Source: Pholis gunnellus (lineage: Eukaryota > Chordata > Actinopteri > Perciformes > Pholidae). Taken from it: a stretch of DNA of 64,000 nucleotides. The stretch is taken from positions 4,943,564 to 5,007,563 of the forward strand of contig OU342820.1 in assembly GCA_910591455.2 (NCBI GenBank), given 5' to 3'. Positions 1 through 12,905 of this stretch are shown piece after piece. The notes below the pieces were generated by a model, which was not told the DNA's origin, searched no databases, and saw only the letters and a list, made by a program, of their open reading frames with translations. The translations under genes and the position numbers were made by a program. Every line of letters begins with the position of its first letter. The stretch's first letter is position 1.

Positions 1-1925
1 GAAACGCCATCTCCCTCACAGAAAATTAAAAGCTCAAGTAAGCCAGGGCGATTCTCCCGCCTTCCGAAAGGAAATTACTTCTGAAGAAGTTCTTAAAGTC
101 GGGCGATGACAATCGCGGTGTCATTTCAGGACACCATGCTTTGATTAAGTTTGAGTTTTTATATTTAATGTGTTTTTTTTTAAAGGTATATGTACTCAAA
201 ACATGACTTTAACAATTGGAATCAGGTAGGAGAAAGTTTCTTTCTATCAGCAGTGTATTTGTGCCAAAGCATGTGTTTGGGGGTTTTTAGTCAAGATATT
301 TGACGTTTCTAAATTGTTAGTGTTTCACTGCTTGACTTGGAGCTACAGAATAAAAAAAGCTCTTTACTCGCGTTCCTTTATTAAAGATACAAAGTGGAAC
401 CGACCGTTTGTCCGGCTGCAGGAGCTTATCTTAATAAGCTTTTTTACCTCCACGCTGTGTCCTGAGGCCGAGCCGTCTGTGAAGTTGTAGCTCTCTTTGA
501 GTTTTCAAAGGTCTCGCGTGTTTTACTATCGGCTCCGTTTACGGCAATGTCGGCGCTCAGTCCACCACTTTAGTCGACTTATGTCGAAAACAATGTAGGA
601 AAAAAGAGTTTTGAAGTGGTATTTGAAAAAGAAAATGTACTCAACACTTGGCTGTATAGAGATGCTTTTACAGCCGACGTCATCAAAGGTATGTGTGCAC
701 ATGTTGGCAACGGAAGTGGCGGTTTTTTCTCCCCTGACCATCCAGGCGAGCTAGCAAGTTTAAACATCGAAATACCATGATGCCATTTCAGTCACCAGAT
801 TTGATGCTCCGACGGTGGAGTCAAGTTCTACGGGATTCCAAACAGAATCTTAACAGGTGTTTCAGTTTAACGAGCGACTGTGTTGATTAGTGACTTTCAT
901 CCGAATGCGTCTGGCATTGCTCGCAGTAACTGACATGAAATGGTTGTGGATAATGAACGCAGATGAGTTTGTGTTTAGAAATGATCGAAGGCTTGTACAA
1001 AGACACCTACATGTTGTTTTCATGATGACGCTGAGGGTCACCAGTCGGCACGGTCACCCGTTAAGCCGAAACACCTCTGAGGCGGCAATCTCTTTAAAAG
1101 TGCATCAAAAAGACGTGTTTGTAGCTTCCATTTCAAAACTCAATAAGGTCAAAACTCTGATACTACGTCATGGCGTTAAACGTTCTGCACATGGCCTCAG
1201 ATAATGTACGATTACTTTGCTGGTACTTTCTTGCTTGGGCATATATCTGGCCCCTAAAAACTGGGTTGCTAAATACTAGCTTGACAAGCTAATGCACTGT
1301 TAAAAGGGTCAACGAGGTGAGAGGCGGACTGTAAATGGTAATGTAATGAAGGCAACAGTGTTCCTCTCGTCCCCTAAGTAGTTGTTTCCTACTAAATCAT
1401 TTAGACCAACGTAGCGCACCACAATGGTGTCCTCTGTGTCCGTCAGTAACGCGGGATAAAGGCAGCATGATATAAAGGGGATTTAAACAGGGGCCATAAT
1501 CTTAAACTGGCCAAGGACCTTAAAGACATTCAGGTCTGGAACACAGCAGAGAGGACTGGAATCTGTCTTGGGAAACATAAACCTGGTTATTAAGCGTTTA
1601 ACAGCTATTGCGTCCAGCTGTCTACCTCTTGTAAGGAGGTAATAGTAGACTTTTTTTTTTTGTGCTACTTGGATGTGATTAAAGTTGCAGGTTCGTCACC
1701 TTGTGCTATTCTCTTCACTTTACACATTAGAAAAAAAATCATTTGTTTGTTCATCCCAGACACCGCTGATCAGATTTTGGTTAAACTGATTCCACTGGGG
1801 GGGCTGGCAGGCATGAGGAGTCTCAGGTGGATTTTTCAAATAAGGGGTTCCCTAAAAAATGAATTGGATCTGTATAAATAGTTTAACAATTAACCAAAAC
1901 AAAAGCATCAAAAATGATTTACAAA
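1..1925. other. No recognisable gene
   Basis: AT-leaning non-coding sequence with poly-T runs. The longest open frame (890-1204, 104 codons, +) matches nothing I know and lacks any domain-like pattern. The sequence does not allow me to say whether it is intergenic or intronic. Confidence 0.6.
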
Positions 1926-1929
1926 ACCT

Positions 1930-2115
1930 CAATCCGCCCCCATGCTGTGGCGCACTTGGTACAGTCCGAAGGACCACAACCAGTGGGGACGACATGCTGC
2001 AAAGGCTCGTGGGTTGGATTCAAACCCACGAGCCTTGGCCCTGCTAGCTCACCTGGTAGAGTGGGCTCCCTGCTGCTGACTTGGCCTGACGAGATGTCCC
2101 TCCAGTAGGAACCCT
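1930..2115. repeat. tRNA-like (SINE-like) fragment with perfect 14-bp inverted repeat
   Basis: Positions 2002-2015 and 2023-2036 are exact reverse complements (AAGGCTCGTGGGTT) around a 7-base loop, ggattca; the loop side resembles a tRNA T-arm/B-box (GGTTGGATTCAAACC). Directly after it, TAGCTCACCTGGTAGAG resembles a tRNA A-box/D-arm. This order (B-like, then A-like) suggests two joined or rearranged tRNA-derived SINE pieces, not a functional tRNA gene. No acceptor stem or intact cloverleaf can be drawn. Confidence 0.45.
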
Positions 2116-3110
2116 CAACACCGGTTACCCAAAGAAATTGGAACAACTTGAGATAAACTAAAGTGTTGACTGTACCAATATTTATTAAAGCCTCTATTTC
2201 ACTGCCTGGTTATTTTTTTGGTTTTCCTCATGCAAAAGTTGTGGATAATATTGTTTTTTTTTTACCACCTAGCATGCTGAGCTGATACTAGAAGGTGGCG
2301 TTAAAACACTGCAGACCACCGATTGGTCAGTAAGAACCGTCATTAGTTCTTCCTGCACAAACACACCGTTTTTACATAATCAAGCTACCGTCAATAGCGG
2401 CCTCAATTTTCTTTTTTTTTTTTATTAAAAAAAATTGCTTGAAATTTCCCTGATTCTTAGAAATGGCCAGCCACAAAGCGGTCGTGCAGATATTCTTCAG
2501 CTTGAGGTCGAAGATTGAAAGTGATGTTGCGGTAGTTTCACACGGCGTTGCTATGATCCCGCCTACATTGACGTGGTACTATCTGCGATGGCAAACAAAG
2601 TAGAGAAGAGCACCTGGTACCGAATGCGAGTTCCGGCCGAACCGTGTAACGGAGATGAGGCAGAAAAACGTTTGCTCACCGATTTGAAACAAACGTGTCA
2701 TTTCATTCATTTTTAAACTGATGTATAAAACAAACGTTATGCATTAACATTTTATCCGTTTGCGGATGGATGTGCATGAGGGCAAAAGGTTCAACAAACT
2801 AAACTTACTTCCTTCGGGTTACTGAGAGTTCTGCAGCCATCACACTGGTGCAACCCTCCATTTTTCAAACTGTGATTGGCCCAGAGGGGGGACGGCTGCA
2901 TCCGTCAGTGACAACATGTTTGCCACTCTCTGTCCCGTTCCTCCTCCCTCCATCTTTGTTTCTGCACAGTCTCTCTCTCTCTCTTTCTGTCTTTCAGTCG
3001 AACCTCTCAAGGGGCTTGTATTGTTTCAACGGATTAAAGGGAAGATAAAAAAAAAACTTGCTCGGTGGGATGACAGAGAGACTTTATAACAAGCTCTCGC
3101 ACCTCCAGGG
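2116..3110. other. No recognisable gene
   Basis: Unique-looking AT-rich sequence with several A/T homopolymers. It ends in a CT-rich patch before the microsatellite at 3.1 kb. No exon-like frame on either strand. Confidence 0.6.
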
Positions 3111-3114
3111 GGGA

Positions 3115-3115
3115 T

Positions 3116-3167
<52 letters not shown>
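3115..3167. repeat. Compound (TC)n-(CA)n microsatellite
   Basis: About eight TC units pass directly into about eighteen CA units. The overlapping open frames here (both strands, 3026-3476) are products of this low-complexity tract. Confidence 0.97.
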
Positions 3168-3168
<1 letters not shown>

Positions 3169-4000
3169 TGTTCGCAGAGGGGACACACGGAATATTGCAG
3201 TAGTGCAACACACACACATGCACTCAGTGTCCTACAGAGAGAGGAACCGGCGTCAGGAGTGGCCACAACAGGAAGTGGTCCAGGGATTACATTAAAGAGA
3301 CGGACCCCGCCTCTTAGAATGAACCTCTGCAGAGAGGTCGTGGCCTCTTTGCTCCTCTCCTCAGGGGGGGGATTCAGCATTCTTGTAGAGTAAAGCTCAC
3401 GCCATGAGTATTTCCCTGGCATCCTGCTGTTGTCAACATCTGAGAGGGGGAGATGGGGAAGATGGGTGAGATACACTGCAGGGAATCAAGATCAAGATAG
3501 AAAAAATGGCGAAACAAGGGAGGCAGCAGTAAAGGTCATGTTCCAGACTTAAGTCCACAAAGTCGGATGCAGTTGGTGTTGCCTCCAACCAGAGAGTGTT
3601 TACACATTATGGTTATTTCATTGTTCAGCTTGACCCAACGTTACATTTTATTTTCAATAAAAATGGCGCGTGAGTCCTGTCATGTGGTGCATTCAGTGTG
3701 CCGCCAGGAGTGTTGCTTTATTTACACAATCGAATATTTATTTTCATATTTGGTTGGAACCCTCGCACACTGGGACAAACAGGCATTAAGTTAATTTAGA
3801 CGGTAGTTATTCAGTTCATATTACATACCGATTACTGCAACTACCAACCCCCTCATTTTGTCTAAATAATCAATCATTCCGGGTTTATCTTTTTTAGTCA
3901 TTTCTTTTTTTACAGTAAAAAGTGTTTCATTTTTTGAATGCGTTGCTAAGCCTCTGAGTAGAGATGAGTGCTTTCTGTTGGATGAAGAATGAGTGAGAGA

Positions 4001-4651
4001 GGGGGGGGGGGGGGCCGTGGCGGCCCGAGGCGGCGACATGTATGTGTAAGTGGCAGTAGCTCAGGCTAGACTCTCCATGGGCGGTAAATGGAGTGGAAAT
4101 AACCGGTACCCTGTTGGTGAAGGTCGGATTCAGTTCAACGCGGTTTGTTTAGTAACTCAGACTAGTCCTCGTGCAGGATTTGGCCACAGGGCCAGCACTC
4201 ATCATTAACACCCAGCGCTTCACCAGTTGATGGATTAAGCGCGCTCTCACTTTTTCACTTCAGCCTCGCCGGGTCAAAGCTGGCCGCTGCGGAGCACCGA
4301 GGAAAAGTTTGTTAGTCGAGCTGGGAACTTCTCCCTGATATAAGAGCCATGTGATTTGAGGCACATGTTGACCTTCTTATAAAGAGTCTGAACATTCAGA
4401 TCATGAGTAGATTTTCCCCCTCCCCCTTTTTCATTCACACTAAATCAGTATAACAAAGCACACACACAAAGCTGTGCTATATATTCTCCAGAATACAGAA
4501 TGATATCGAGATGAAAGAGCTGGAGTCTCCTGGTGAGTTTAAAGTGATAATGAGGGAGGATCAATAAGCAGCTGCCGCAGCTTTAAAAAGGTTTCTTTAT
4601 TGAGTGAAAATGTATTGATTGGGCGGGTGGGGGGGGGGGGGGGGGGGGGGG
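4001..4651. repeat. Two poly-G tracts (4001-4014 and 4629-4651)
   Basis: Uninterrupted G runs of 14 and 23 bases. The intervening 600 bases are ordinary unique sequence. Long G runs can form quadruplexes and are prone to length error in assemblies. Confidence 0.95.
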
Positions 4652-7600
4652 AGCACTATTTTATTTTTTATTTCAATGTCACATCAAGAAAAGAAAAAAA
4701 TCTAAGCTTATTTTTTCTTATTGTTTCAGATCTTTCAGACCGTCACAGGAACATTTCCATTTCAAAACGAAGACGCGCTGCCATCTGATGTTTGTGTCAA
4801 TGAGCAAGGCCGGCCTCCATCTTCACAGCACCAGGTCGGTTCATCTTCCGTTCGTCTTCAGTGTTCGATCACATGCGAGTGGAACTCAACAGCCGCTGCC
4901 AAATGAGAGTGCAGTAGCTGGTTTGACAAAAACCAATAAACCCTAAATAAGAAGAAAAAGCAGAAGAGTGTGAAGCGGTACCACAATCAGCTGGACCGCT
5001 GACGCACTTGCCTTTTAGAGATGACCGTTAACTGGAAATCAACAATACAAATTTTGACCCATTAATACTATCAGCTAAAGATAAAAGAAAAATGTAAGCT
5101 TTTTTTTTTTTTAAAGCGGAGCAAACCTCGGAGGAGCGGCATCTCACTAAAATGAGAATAGCTGGTCGGCTTGTTACACGTTTCCACCACATCAGCCACC
5201 TGCATGCAAGGCATTTATCTCCTCTGATAACAGTTAATCATCGGGGAAAAGGGGGGCGGCTGTCGGTCAGAAGAAAAGAATTCTACATCAGCCTCCCTAG
5301 TTGTCTCGACAGACACAATTGGCTCGGTTAGTCCGTATATAAACTAACATAATATCACACTATTCACTTTGTCAATATTGCTTATTACTAATGCAATACA
5401 AGTTGGCACAGGTTGCCGATGTAGGCTACTTTATAATTTGTCAGGCGTGTCATAATGAGAAATGCCGGTTCAGCGTTACGGGTCAAGCTCATGCCGGACG
5501 GGACCTGCAAAAATTGACCCGTCTCTATTGGCACAGTGGAAAGGCTTATTCAAAAAATAAAAAAAGATAAACTTACGTACAGATAATGTTGAAGGAATAC
5601 TGCTACTTGACCATGCTGCTGATGTGAAGGGATATTCTGCACTATGTACTGTAAGGCTAAAGTCACTTTTTAACAATAAGGAAAAGCTGATTAAAGAGGG
5701 GTTAAATAATAACATAGTGGAATTTAGTGACAAACTCACAATTTATAATGTCCAGTGTTACATAATGCTGGTTAATTGTATGCATATCTGTGACACTGCT
5801 GAAAGCATTTTGATCATCTCCACCACACATGGGCCTGTCAGGAGATTATGCGTTTCAGTCTTGTGTGTGTTTGCCATGTCCATGCATCTTCTATGGTAGG
5901 CCTCTAATAATCCCATAATATATCCGACTGAAACATTATGGGGTTGTGGTGGTGTGTTTGGTTTAGGGGTCCTCCCTCAAGAAAATGTGAAGGTTTTTCG
6001 ACTCAAAACTATGGAATTTTACATCATTTTGGACCATTATTATTACTCTAGATTACTCCCAAAAAGCTTAAAGACAAAACTCGCAGTTGAATGATTATCT
6101 TTTTAATTTAATTTAATTTGTGTCACAGCCTTGTGAACAATCCTTTTGGAAATGTTTTTAAAACAACTGTTACGAAGAACAGATCAGTAATTATTTCACA
6201 AATAGGACGTGAACGTTGTACCGTTGTATAAATAACCCTTGTTCTCACCCCTCCTCCTCCGCATCGTACCCACTGTCTTTGAATTACCAGTGCAGCCCGA
6301 GAGGTGCGTGAGTGTGTGCGCTGACTGTAAAGTGGTACCTCTCCTGCTGTTGCAGAAATGTACAGACAATAGATAATGGTTGTATGGCCTTATTACCCCT
6401 GCTGGGCCTATGTGGGGAAAGCAGCGCGCAGAGATTAGCAGCAGCGGCGGGAGTCGCCGATAGACGCTCTTGATGCCCTGATGTGATGTGATGTGACGGG
6501 ACGTATTGCGACACGACGGTAGATCCAATTTGATTTGATCTAACTGTTTCACCCGGCCCCCGGAATTATTTTGTCACGCTCCTGGGTTCCCCTGATACGA
6601 ATTTGCAACACACGTTCGGCGCCTCCGCGGCTGTGTTCACTGTCCTCATTCCCTCACATGCAACACGGACCTGAATGCGTGTGAGCGACCCAAAGCGGGA
6701 GCGGCGGCGCACCACATGGCGTGCATGGTCGTATTGTGGAATATTCAAAATCTAATTTAAGCGGGTGTCGCCATGATAATGAGTAAATCGGAAAAAAGAA
6801 ACAAAAAAAAACGGAATTCTTTGAAATCATCAAATGTAAAACTAAAGTTCAAAGCTCTCTAATGAAGGGGGTTCCAAACTTTTTCAGCTCGAGACCCAAA
6901 TGACAAATTTGAAGAGTCCCTGGGACCAAAACTTACAAATATACATAATGAATTGCCATAACATCGACATTTATACATACAAGAACCAAACAAACCATGA
7001 ATTTATGTCTATGAATGTATTTATTTCATTATTAAAGTACATCACAGAAACCACCTCCTTACATGTACAATTTCGTAACACTTTTAAACAAACGCGCTCA
7101 CATAAAGTGCTTTTTGCCTTTTGTGGAAGATGGGTTGATGTGCTGAATGGATTATGAAAGTACTTTGCAGAATAAATTCTGATGTAGCGAACAATTAACA
7201 TAATGACTGATCAGCTATTTTTGCTGTGTGTCTTCCTGGATAAATGTTTGTATCGTCTTTGTCTCCAGACAACATGAAACATGGCCAATACTACCTGACA
7301 TGAAAGAACTATTACTGGCCCAGTTGAAACTAATTCCTGAAGGCCTCTTTCCATTTGTTCTCTTGTAGATTGGCAAAGCGGCCTTTTTTTATTTTTCAGT
7401 TCACAACTTCCTCTTTTTCTTCTTCTTCTACTTTGTTTACTGGTAGATTACAGCCATTCACAAAGCGTGGCTTATACCGCCAACTTCAGACACAGCCTAG
7501 TTCATTCAGTTTATTTGCTCCAAACCATTTAACAGATGTGCGACATTTCAAAAGTTTGCTTGAAATTTGCTCAACGATTGAATGGAAAAACACAAGTAAT

Positions 7601-8224
7601 GCAGCAAAACCTCAACGAGGGAATTTGTGACCGAAATGTGTAAAAAGAAAAAAAAGAAAAAAGAAAAAAACTGGTTCATGAACTTAAGGATGATGAATGG
7701 AGTTCATATTGAGATGAATATCTGAAAGAATCTCACATGTTGTATTAACTCAGAAATAAAAATGAAAGAACGCAGTTTACCATGAAATTACTAGTTCAGC
7801 TTTTATTAATTTAATTATTTTTTTGGGGGCTTTTTTTTTTACCACAGCGGGCAGTTAGTTACTTTATTTAATGAATTCATCAGTGATAAGAACAAAAAGT
7901 TGCATCCGTGCACTGTAAGCTAAAATGCCTGCATACCCCAGTGGGTGTTTAAACCTTTCACAGCCACTGAACATGAACTGCAAAGATGCAAACTCTTCCC
8001 CTCCTCTTAAATTATAGAGTCCTTTTTAAATGCTGCATCAATGATTTTGGCCAACACGAAACATGCGATGACACGACAGACCCAGAAGCCAAAAATGCAT
8101 TAACCTACATAAAAGCCGAGGAGACGTGTGATCGGTTTGAATCGACTTTTGATCTAATCTGTCTTTTCTTTTTGTTTGCGGAAATTGGAATGCAGACGAG
8201 AGCTCGGGCCGTGAAAAACTATTA
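4652..8224. other. No recognisable gene
   Basis: AT-rich non-coding sequence. Around 6866-6930 a phrase (ttccaaactttttcagctcg, then agacccaaatgac) resembles the ends of common fish hAT-type or other short repeats, but I cannot place its borders. No exon-like frames; open frames of 60-118 codons show no domain. Confidence 0.55.
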
Positions 8225-8540
8225 GCCTAAAGGTTGCGGAGTATATATATTCCACAGCCGTTCTTAATGAGCACTTGCTCTCTAATGGCCACGCTAATTA
8301 CCTGGACGTTGAACAATTTGTCCGACACAAGAGGGAGAGAGAGAGAAAGAAAGTGTTATCCCCTTTGGCCTTTTAAAAATAAATCTCAGTCAGGTTAGTC
8401 ACACATAGTCACAGGGCGAGAGTGATGGTAGACTTGAAGGCATATTCTCTGTCGTCATCCGCGCTGCCCTAAACCCGCACTTAATTACCAACAACTGCCT
8501 CTAATGGCCCGCTAATGGAGGCGCTTCCTTTTCAACTCTG
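8225..8540. other. Homeodomain-site-rich segment, possible conserved non-coding element
   Basis: The segment has repeated TAAT/ATTA motifs in unique sequence (ctctaatggccacgctaatt, cttaattacc, ctctaatggcccgctaatgg), the style of vertebrate developmental enhancers. Conservation cannot be judged from one genome, so this is a weak suggestion. Confidence 0.2.
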
Positions 8541-11500
8541 ACTGCCCCCTCTCCTCTGGCTCTGCTCTGTTGGACCGTCCACAGATGCATCCTTCTGAAA
8601 GACTTCAGGTTGTTGCTGTTTCATCTACTGCAAGGGAGTGCCATAGGAGTATTTTAAACTATGAGTCTGTCCCCAAAACCCACACTAGTGGTCTTGCATG
8701 TCCAGTCACCAAGGTGCTGTAGTAGGCAACTGTGTCCCACATCTGCAAAATCCCAACACAGTGCAAACTGGTAACTTTTATGAAAAGAACTTTGTCATAT
8801 TTCCTCCAACCGTCACCATATCCTGATAGTAGTACACGAGACTGTGGAAAAAAAAGTTTCCTCTGCCTTCTTGTAGTGCCCCTAATGGCATTTGCGAGAT
8901 CCTGCCGCGACCGAAGAAAATCGACCAATCAGAGCCGAGGAGTCTCCAACATAGCCGTCAGTCGTCTCCAACATCACTTTTTCGTTTCGAAACTCAATCC
9001 ATTTACTGTGTCCGAAGGGAACGTTGGCTAGCTAACAATGGCAACGAATGTCGTGGCGATATTCAAACGTAAATGGTCATTGAAATTATGCTTTTCATGT
9101 AATGGAGTTCTTTCATTTAGATATAGGAAAAGCTATTTTTGTGTATTACCAAAAGAAAAAGTATTTTTGGAGTTGAATCTAATCATTTGTTAGTACCTCC
9201 ACGGCCAACTGGATGGCGCGTTGAGGCCCACCAGTGGGCCCCGGGTCAGTGGTTGAGAATAGCTGCTCTGCCCTTAGGCTGTGACAGCAAGTGCTAGAAA
9301 TACGTTGCTCAAGTAGGCACTCGACTGCTGGCAATTATCCTAGATGTTGGAGCAGACGGCATCTCTCCAGACCCAGCAATAGGAGATGAATGGCATTGAT
9401 CAGCACTTTCATCCAGAGTGCCTCACTGTACGGTAACAACATGATAGCGTAAAAAGCTCAAACAGCTGGCTATGGAGATCTTGGAAGATGTTATTATCCA
9501 AAGAACTTCGAAGAACACATCAGTATTCAGAGTGAAAACTCTGAACAGAAACACAGTGTTCATTGTTTTTCTTCCTGCGCCAGGGGGAATTTTTGGTTGA
9601 GTCATTCATGAGCTCCCATATCATACCCAATAATCCCTGCTCCTTTCATAGCAATTGTAGTAAAAAAGAGAGAGATCCAGTGGGAGAATAATTTGTACAA
9701 AGTGTTCGATTTATTTTCAGCCTTGTTCCGCTCACAAGATCAGAGCGACGCGTAAACGCTTCTGGGCCCCGAGGGCGACGTCTTCATTCGCAGTGCAACT
9801 GTTTCCAACAGGCGTTATCATTCGTGTTGAGCTCCAGCAGTGCATCAGAGTGTTAACACTGGGATGTCGCTGGTTTCCTTAAGGGGGGTGTACAAACTTT
9901 TCATGCCAGGGGCAAAGAAGTATAAAGTCCTCGGCCACGCGACCATTATTAGACCGTTTTGTTCCGTACACTTGAAGCATCTTCTGTTGTTGACTTTCTG
10001 GAAATTCGTTCAAAATGTTATAAATTTGGACGGAAAATTCCTACTCTGGTGAGACACTATAGGGTCACCCCCTGCAACCGTTTTTCTGTGCTTGGCAATA
10101 AATAACAGATGCCCCCAATCAAGATTTTTGCCAAACCTAACACTGATTTTTACGCACCATAATGTAACTCAACACAACCTCTGTTTACGTTAGCTGTCGT
10201 TTAGCCAGGCGGGACAGCGCTGACCGTCGGCTGCTAACGGCTAACGTTAGCTAGCTCCGCTCCTGCCGATTATCTGCCTCACGCACTTTGTAAAAGTTGC
10301 ACACCGTCGACACGTTTTGTTTTGGTAGCGCGTTCGCACGCCTGAGCTACCACGTGTAATAGTTTTGCGGTGCGAAAGCTCCGAAAAATGCACCTTGCTT
10401 CGCTTTTCCACCGCGTAATATTTGTGTTCTTTATGAAAGTATTCATGACAAAAACAAATAATAGTTTGAAAAAACTATATTGACATGCAAATTAAACGCA
10501 CAAAAAAAAACCCACCCCTGGTGTGTAAAGGCCTTAAGTGAATGAAGCCCAAATATTTCTGTACTGTAGCTTCTTTATAGGTACCAGCAGACATATATGC
10601 CGATATATCTGCCATAAGATCAAATCTACCAATGATATCAGCCACGGCGATGTGTTGTTTGGAGGGATTCATCTTATTCCCTCAAGTGTCTCACTCAGTC
10701 TGTAACAAATGCCAGGATTCGTCCGTGCCTGTGGGAAACATCTTAGCACAGCCATCCATCATTTGGAAGCCATTGTGACATTTACCTCGCCGACCAAATC
10801 AAAGCGGATATCATCCGCTGCTTCCCCACACTGCGAGGTAAACACATGTGTACATCTTTATGCGTATCAGTGTATTTTTTTTTCCCTTTCTTTTTTTTTG
10901 AGTTACACAAGTGTGCAAATTCCACCCCCTTTGTTTGCTACCCATCATGTCATTATTCGCTCCGACGAGGCATGATTGGGACGCCGCGTTTAACAGCACA
11001 ACAAACACTCGTTTTCTGAAACAACATTAATGAAGCCGCCCGCAGCACCCGTGTTTGCTCATCTGTTGTTGTGTCCCAGGCCCTCATTTACAAACCCATA
11101 AGGTGCTGTGGGTAGTTTTTCGGATGATCTGGTGCGATGCCCAGATAATACAGGCGGACCGGGAGACAAACAAACCCCTGTTCCCATCTAATCCTTTCAA
11201 TCCAATGCATCTCCCCGTTTCGCCCGATGCTGCAATATCTCCAGCTCACCTTGGCGTGAACCCATCCTCGCGTCGGAGTCAAAGGTGACGCTGCCTTGGC
11301 GGCGCGATGACCCACTTTGAATCCTCTGAGTTTGTTTATTTCAGTCAGATGAAGTGGCAGTGACAATGTAGGCTTACAGGTTTTTGGTTGCGATGTCCCA
11401 AACGGATCCCCAGGATTAGAGCGACTTAGGGCTTTGTTATGGCTCCTCGCCCCTTTTAGAAGCATAAGATGATGAGCATGAATTAATTCTCTGAATGAGA

Positions 11501-12125
11501 ATTTAACGGTGAGATTCCAGCTACTCTTTATCATCTCAGAGACACATTGCTGGTTGATATTTTTGCCAGCTTTGGTCAAAGGTGACAAAGTAGTACTTTT
11601 TTTAAATTTGTATCTTTACTCACAATTTCTCCCAGTCTTAATAGGCTTTATTTAGTTTTTCGTCTTTCAAAGCAGTTTCATGTCCGCTCACTTGTCGCTG
11701 GCAGTGCTGTTAATTGTCCTCGTGGGTTTGTGTGCACACGACACATGTGGTATTAATGACAAGAACGCTCCCGTCACATACCGCAGGTATGCTATATGCA
11801 AAGTTTATTTTAGCCGGGGGAGGTGACACCCTTCAAGAATCCGGGCTGTCAGGTTTTGATACATTCGCAACAACCCACATGCACTTAAGCGTGAGTGCCA
11901 AATGAAAACATCAGATTTTTAAATATTGTAATATCTGTTTTACTTTGTGTTACCGGTCTACCTTTCATGCTGCGACCGTCCCAAAATATGTTTTTTACAG
12001 TCCCTGATATTATTATAGTTTTTCTGTCTGTGTTTAACGCTGCGACCACCAGCACCCTTTTTCAGTCGCCAGGTCTTTAGATCGCTATGAAAACACAGAC
12101 AACAATGGGCTGATGGAACCTTTTA
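8541..12125. other. No recognisable gene
   Basis: Non-coding sequence. It includes the window's longest open frame, 166 codons on the minus strand (11088-11588), which has no recognisable domain and sits in a unique, possibly conserved patch. A GC-richer spot at 9730-9790 and a gctaacgttagct-type phrase at 10240-10256 (often seen in fish repeats) are the only other marks. Confidence 0.55.
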
Positions 12126-12905
12126 GGCAAGGCGAGGCAAGGCAAGTTTATTTGTATAGCACATTTCAACAACAAGGTAATTGAACGTGCTTCACTTAAA
12201 ACCATTAAAGACATCAAAACATAAGGCAAAAGAAAAGGAGATTTAAAAACAATTCATTGAAACATTAAAAACAGTCAAAAAGCAGTGTAACAAATAAAAT
12301 ACAGTAGTGAAATGCAGGAAATTGATAAATATCCTTGAATATGGTTCAATTAAAGGCAGCAGCAAACAGAAAAGTCTTCAATCTTGATTTAAAGGAGTTG
12401 AGGGTCTCAGCAGACCTGCAGCTTTCTGGGACTTTGTTCCAGATGTGTGGAGCAGAACGCTTCTCCAAGTTTAGTTCTGACTCTTGGAGCAGAAAGTAGA
12501 CTGGTGTTTTCAGTGCTTTATAAACCAACAGCAGGATCTAAGTCAATTCTTTGTTGGACTGGAAGCCAATGCAAAGACCTCAGAACTGGAGTGATGTGAT
12601 CCACTTTCTTGGTCTTAGTGAGGACTCCAGCTGCAGCGTTCTGATTGACTTGTTACAGAGACCTGTAAACACACTGTTACAGTAGTCGAGTCTACTGAAG
12701 ATAAATGCGTGGACAAGCTTTTCCAAATCCTGTTGAGACACAAGTCCTCTAATCCTTGATATATTCTTCAGGTGATAGTAGGCTGATGATTTTGAAATTG
12801 TCTTGATATGACTGTTGAGGTCTGAATCCATAACTACACCTAGGTTTATGGCTTGGTTTGTGGTTTTTAACATCAGTGATTGAAGCTGAGCGCTGACTTT
12901 CAATC
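12126..12905 (-). mobile_element. Decayed non-LTR retrotransposon (CR1/L2-like), 3' end of the reverse transcriptase
   Basis: On the minus strand, 12580-12903 encodes NLGVVMDSDLNSHIKTISK, then SRLDYCNSVFTGL, the C-terminal part of fish CR1/L2-type LINE reverse transcriptases. The reading continues in another frame (KVDHITPVLRSLHWLPVQ) and again at 12346-12528, ending FKSRLKTFLF. The plus-strand left edge (ggcaagtttatttgtatagc) is the reverse complement of the usual fish LINE 3' tail. The frameshifts, absence of the endonuclease and 5' truncation mark it as a dead copy. Confidence 0.9.
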
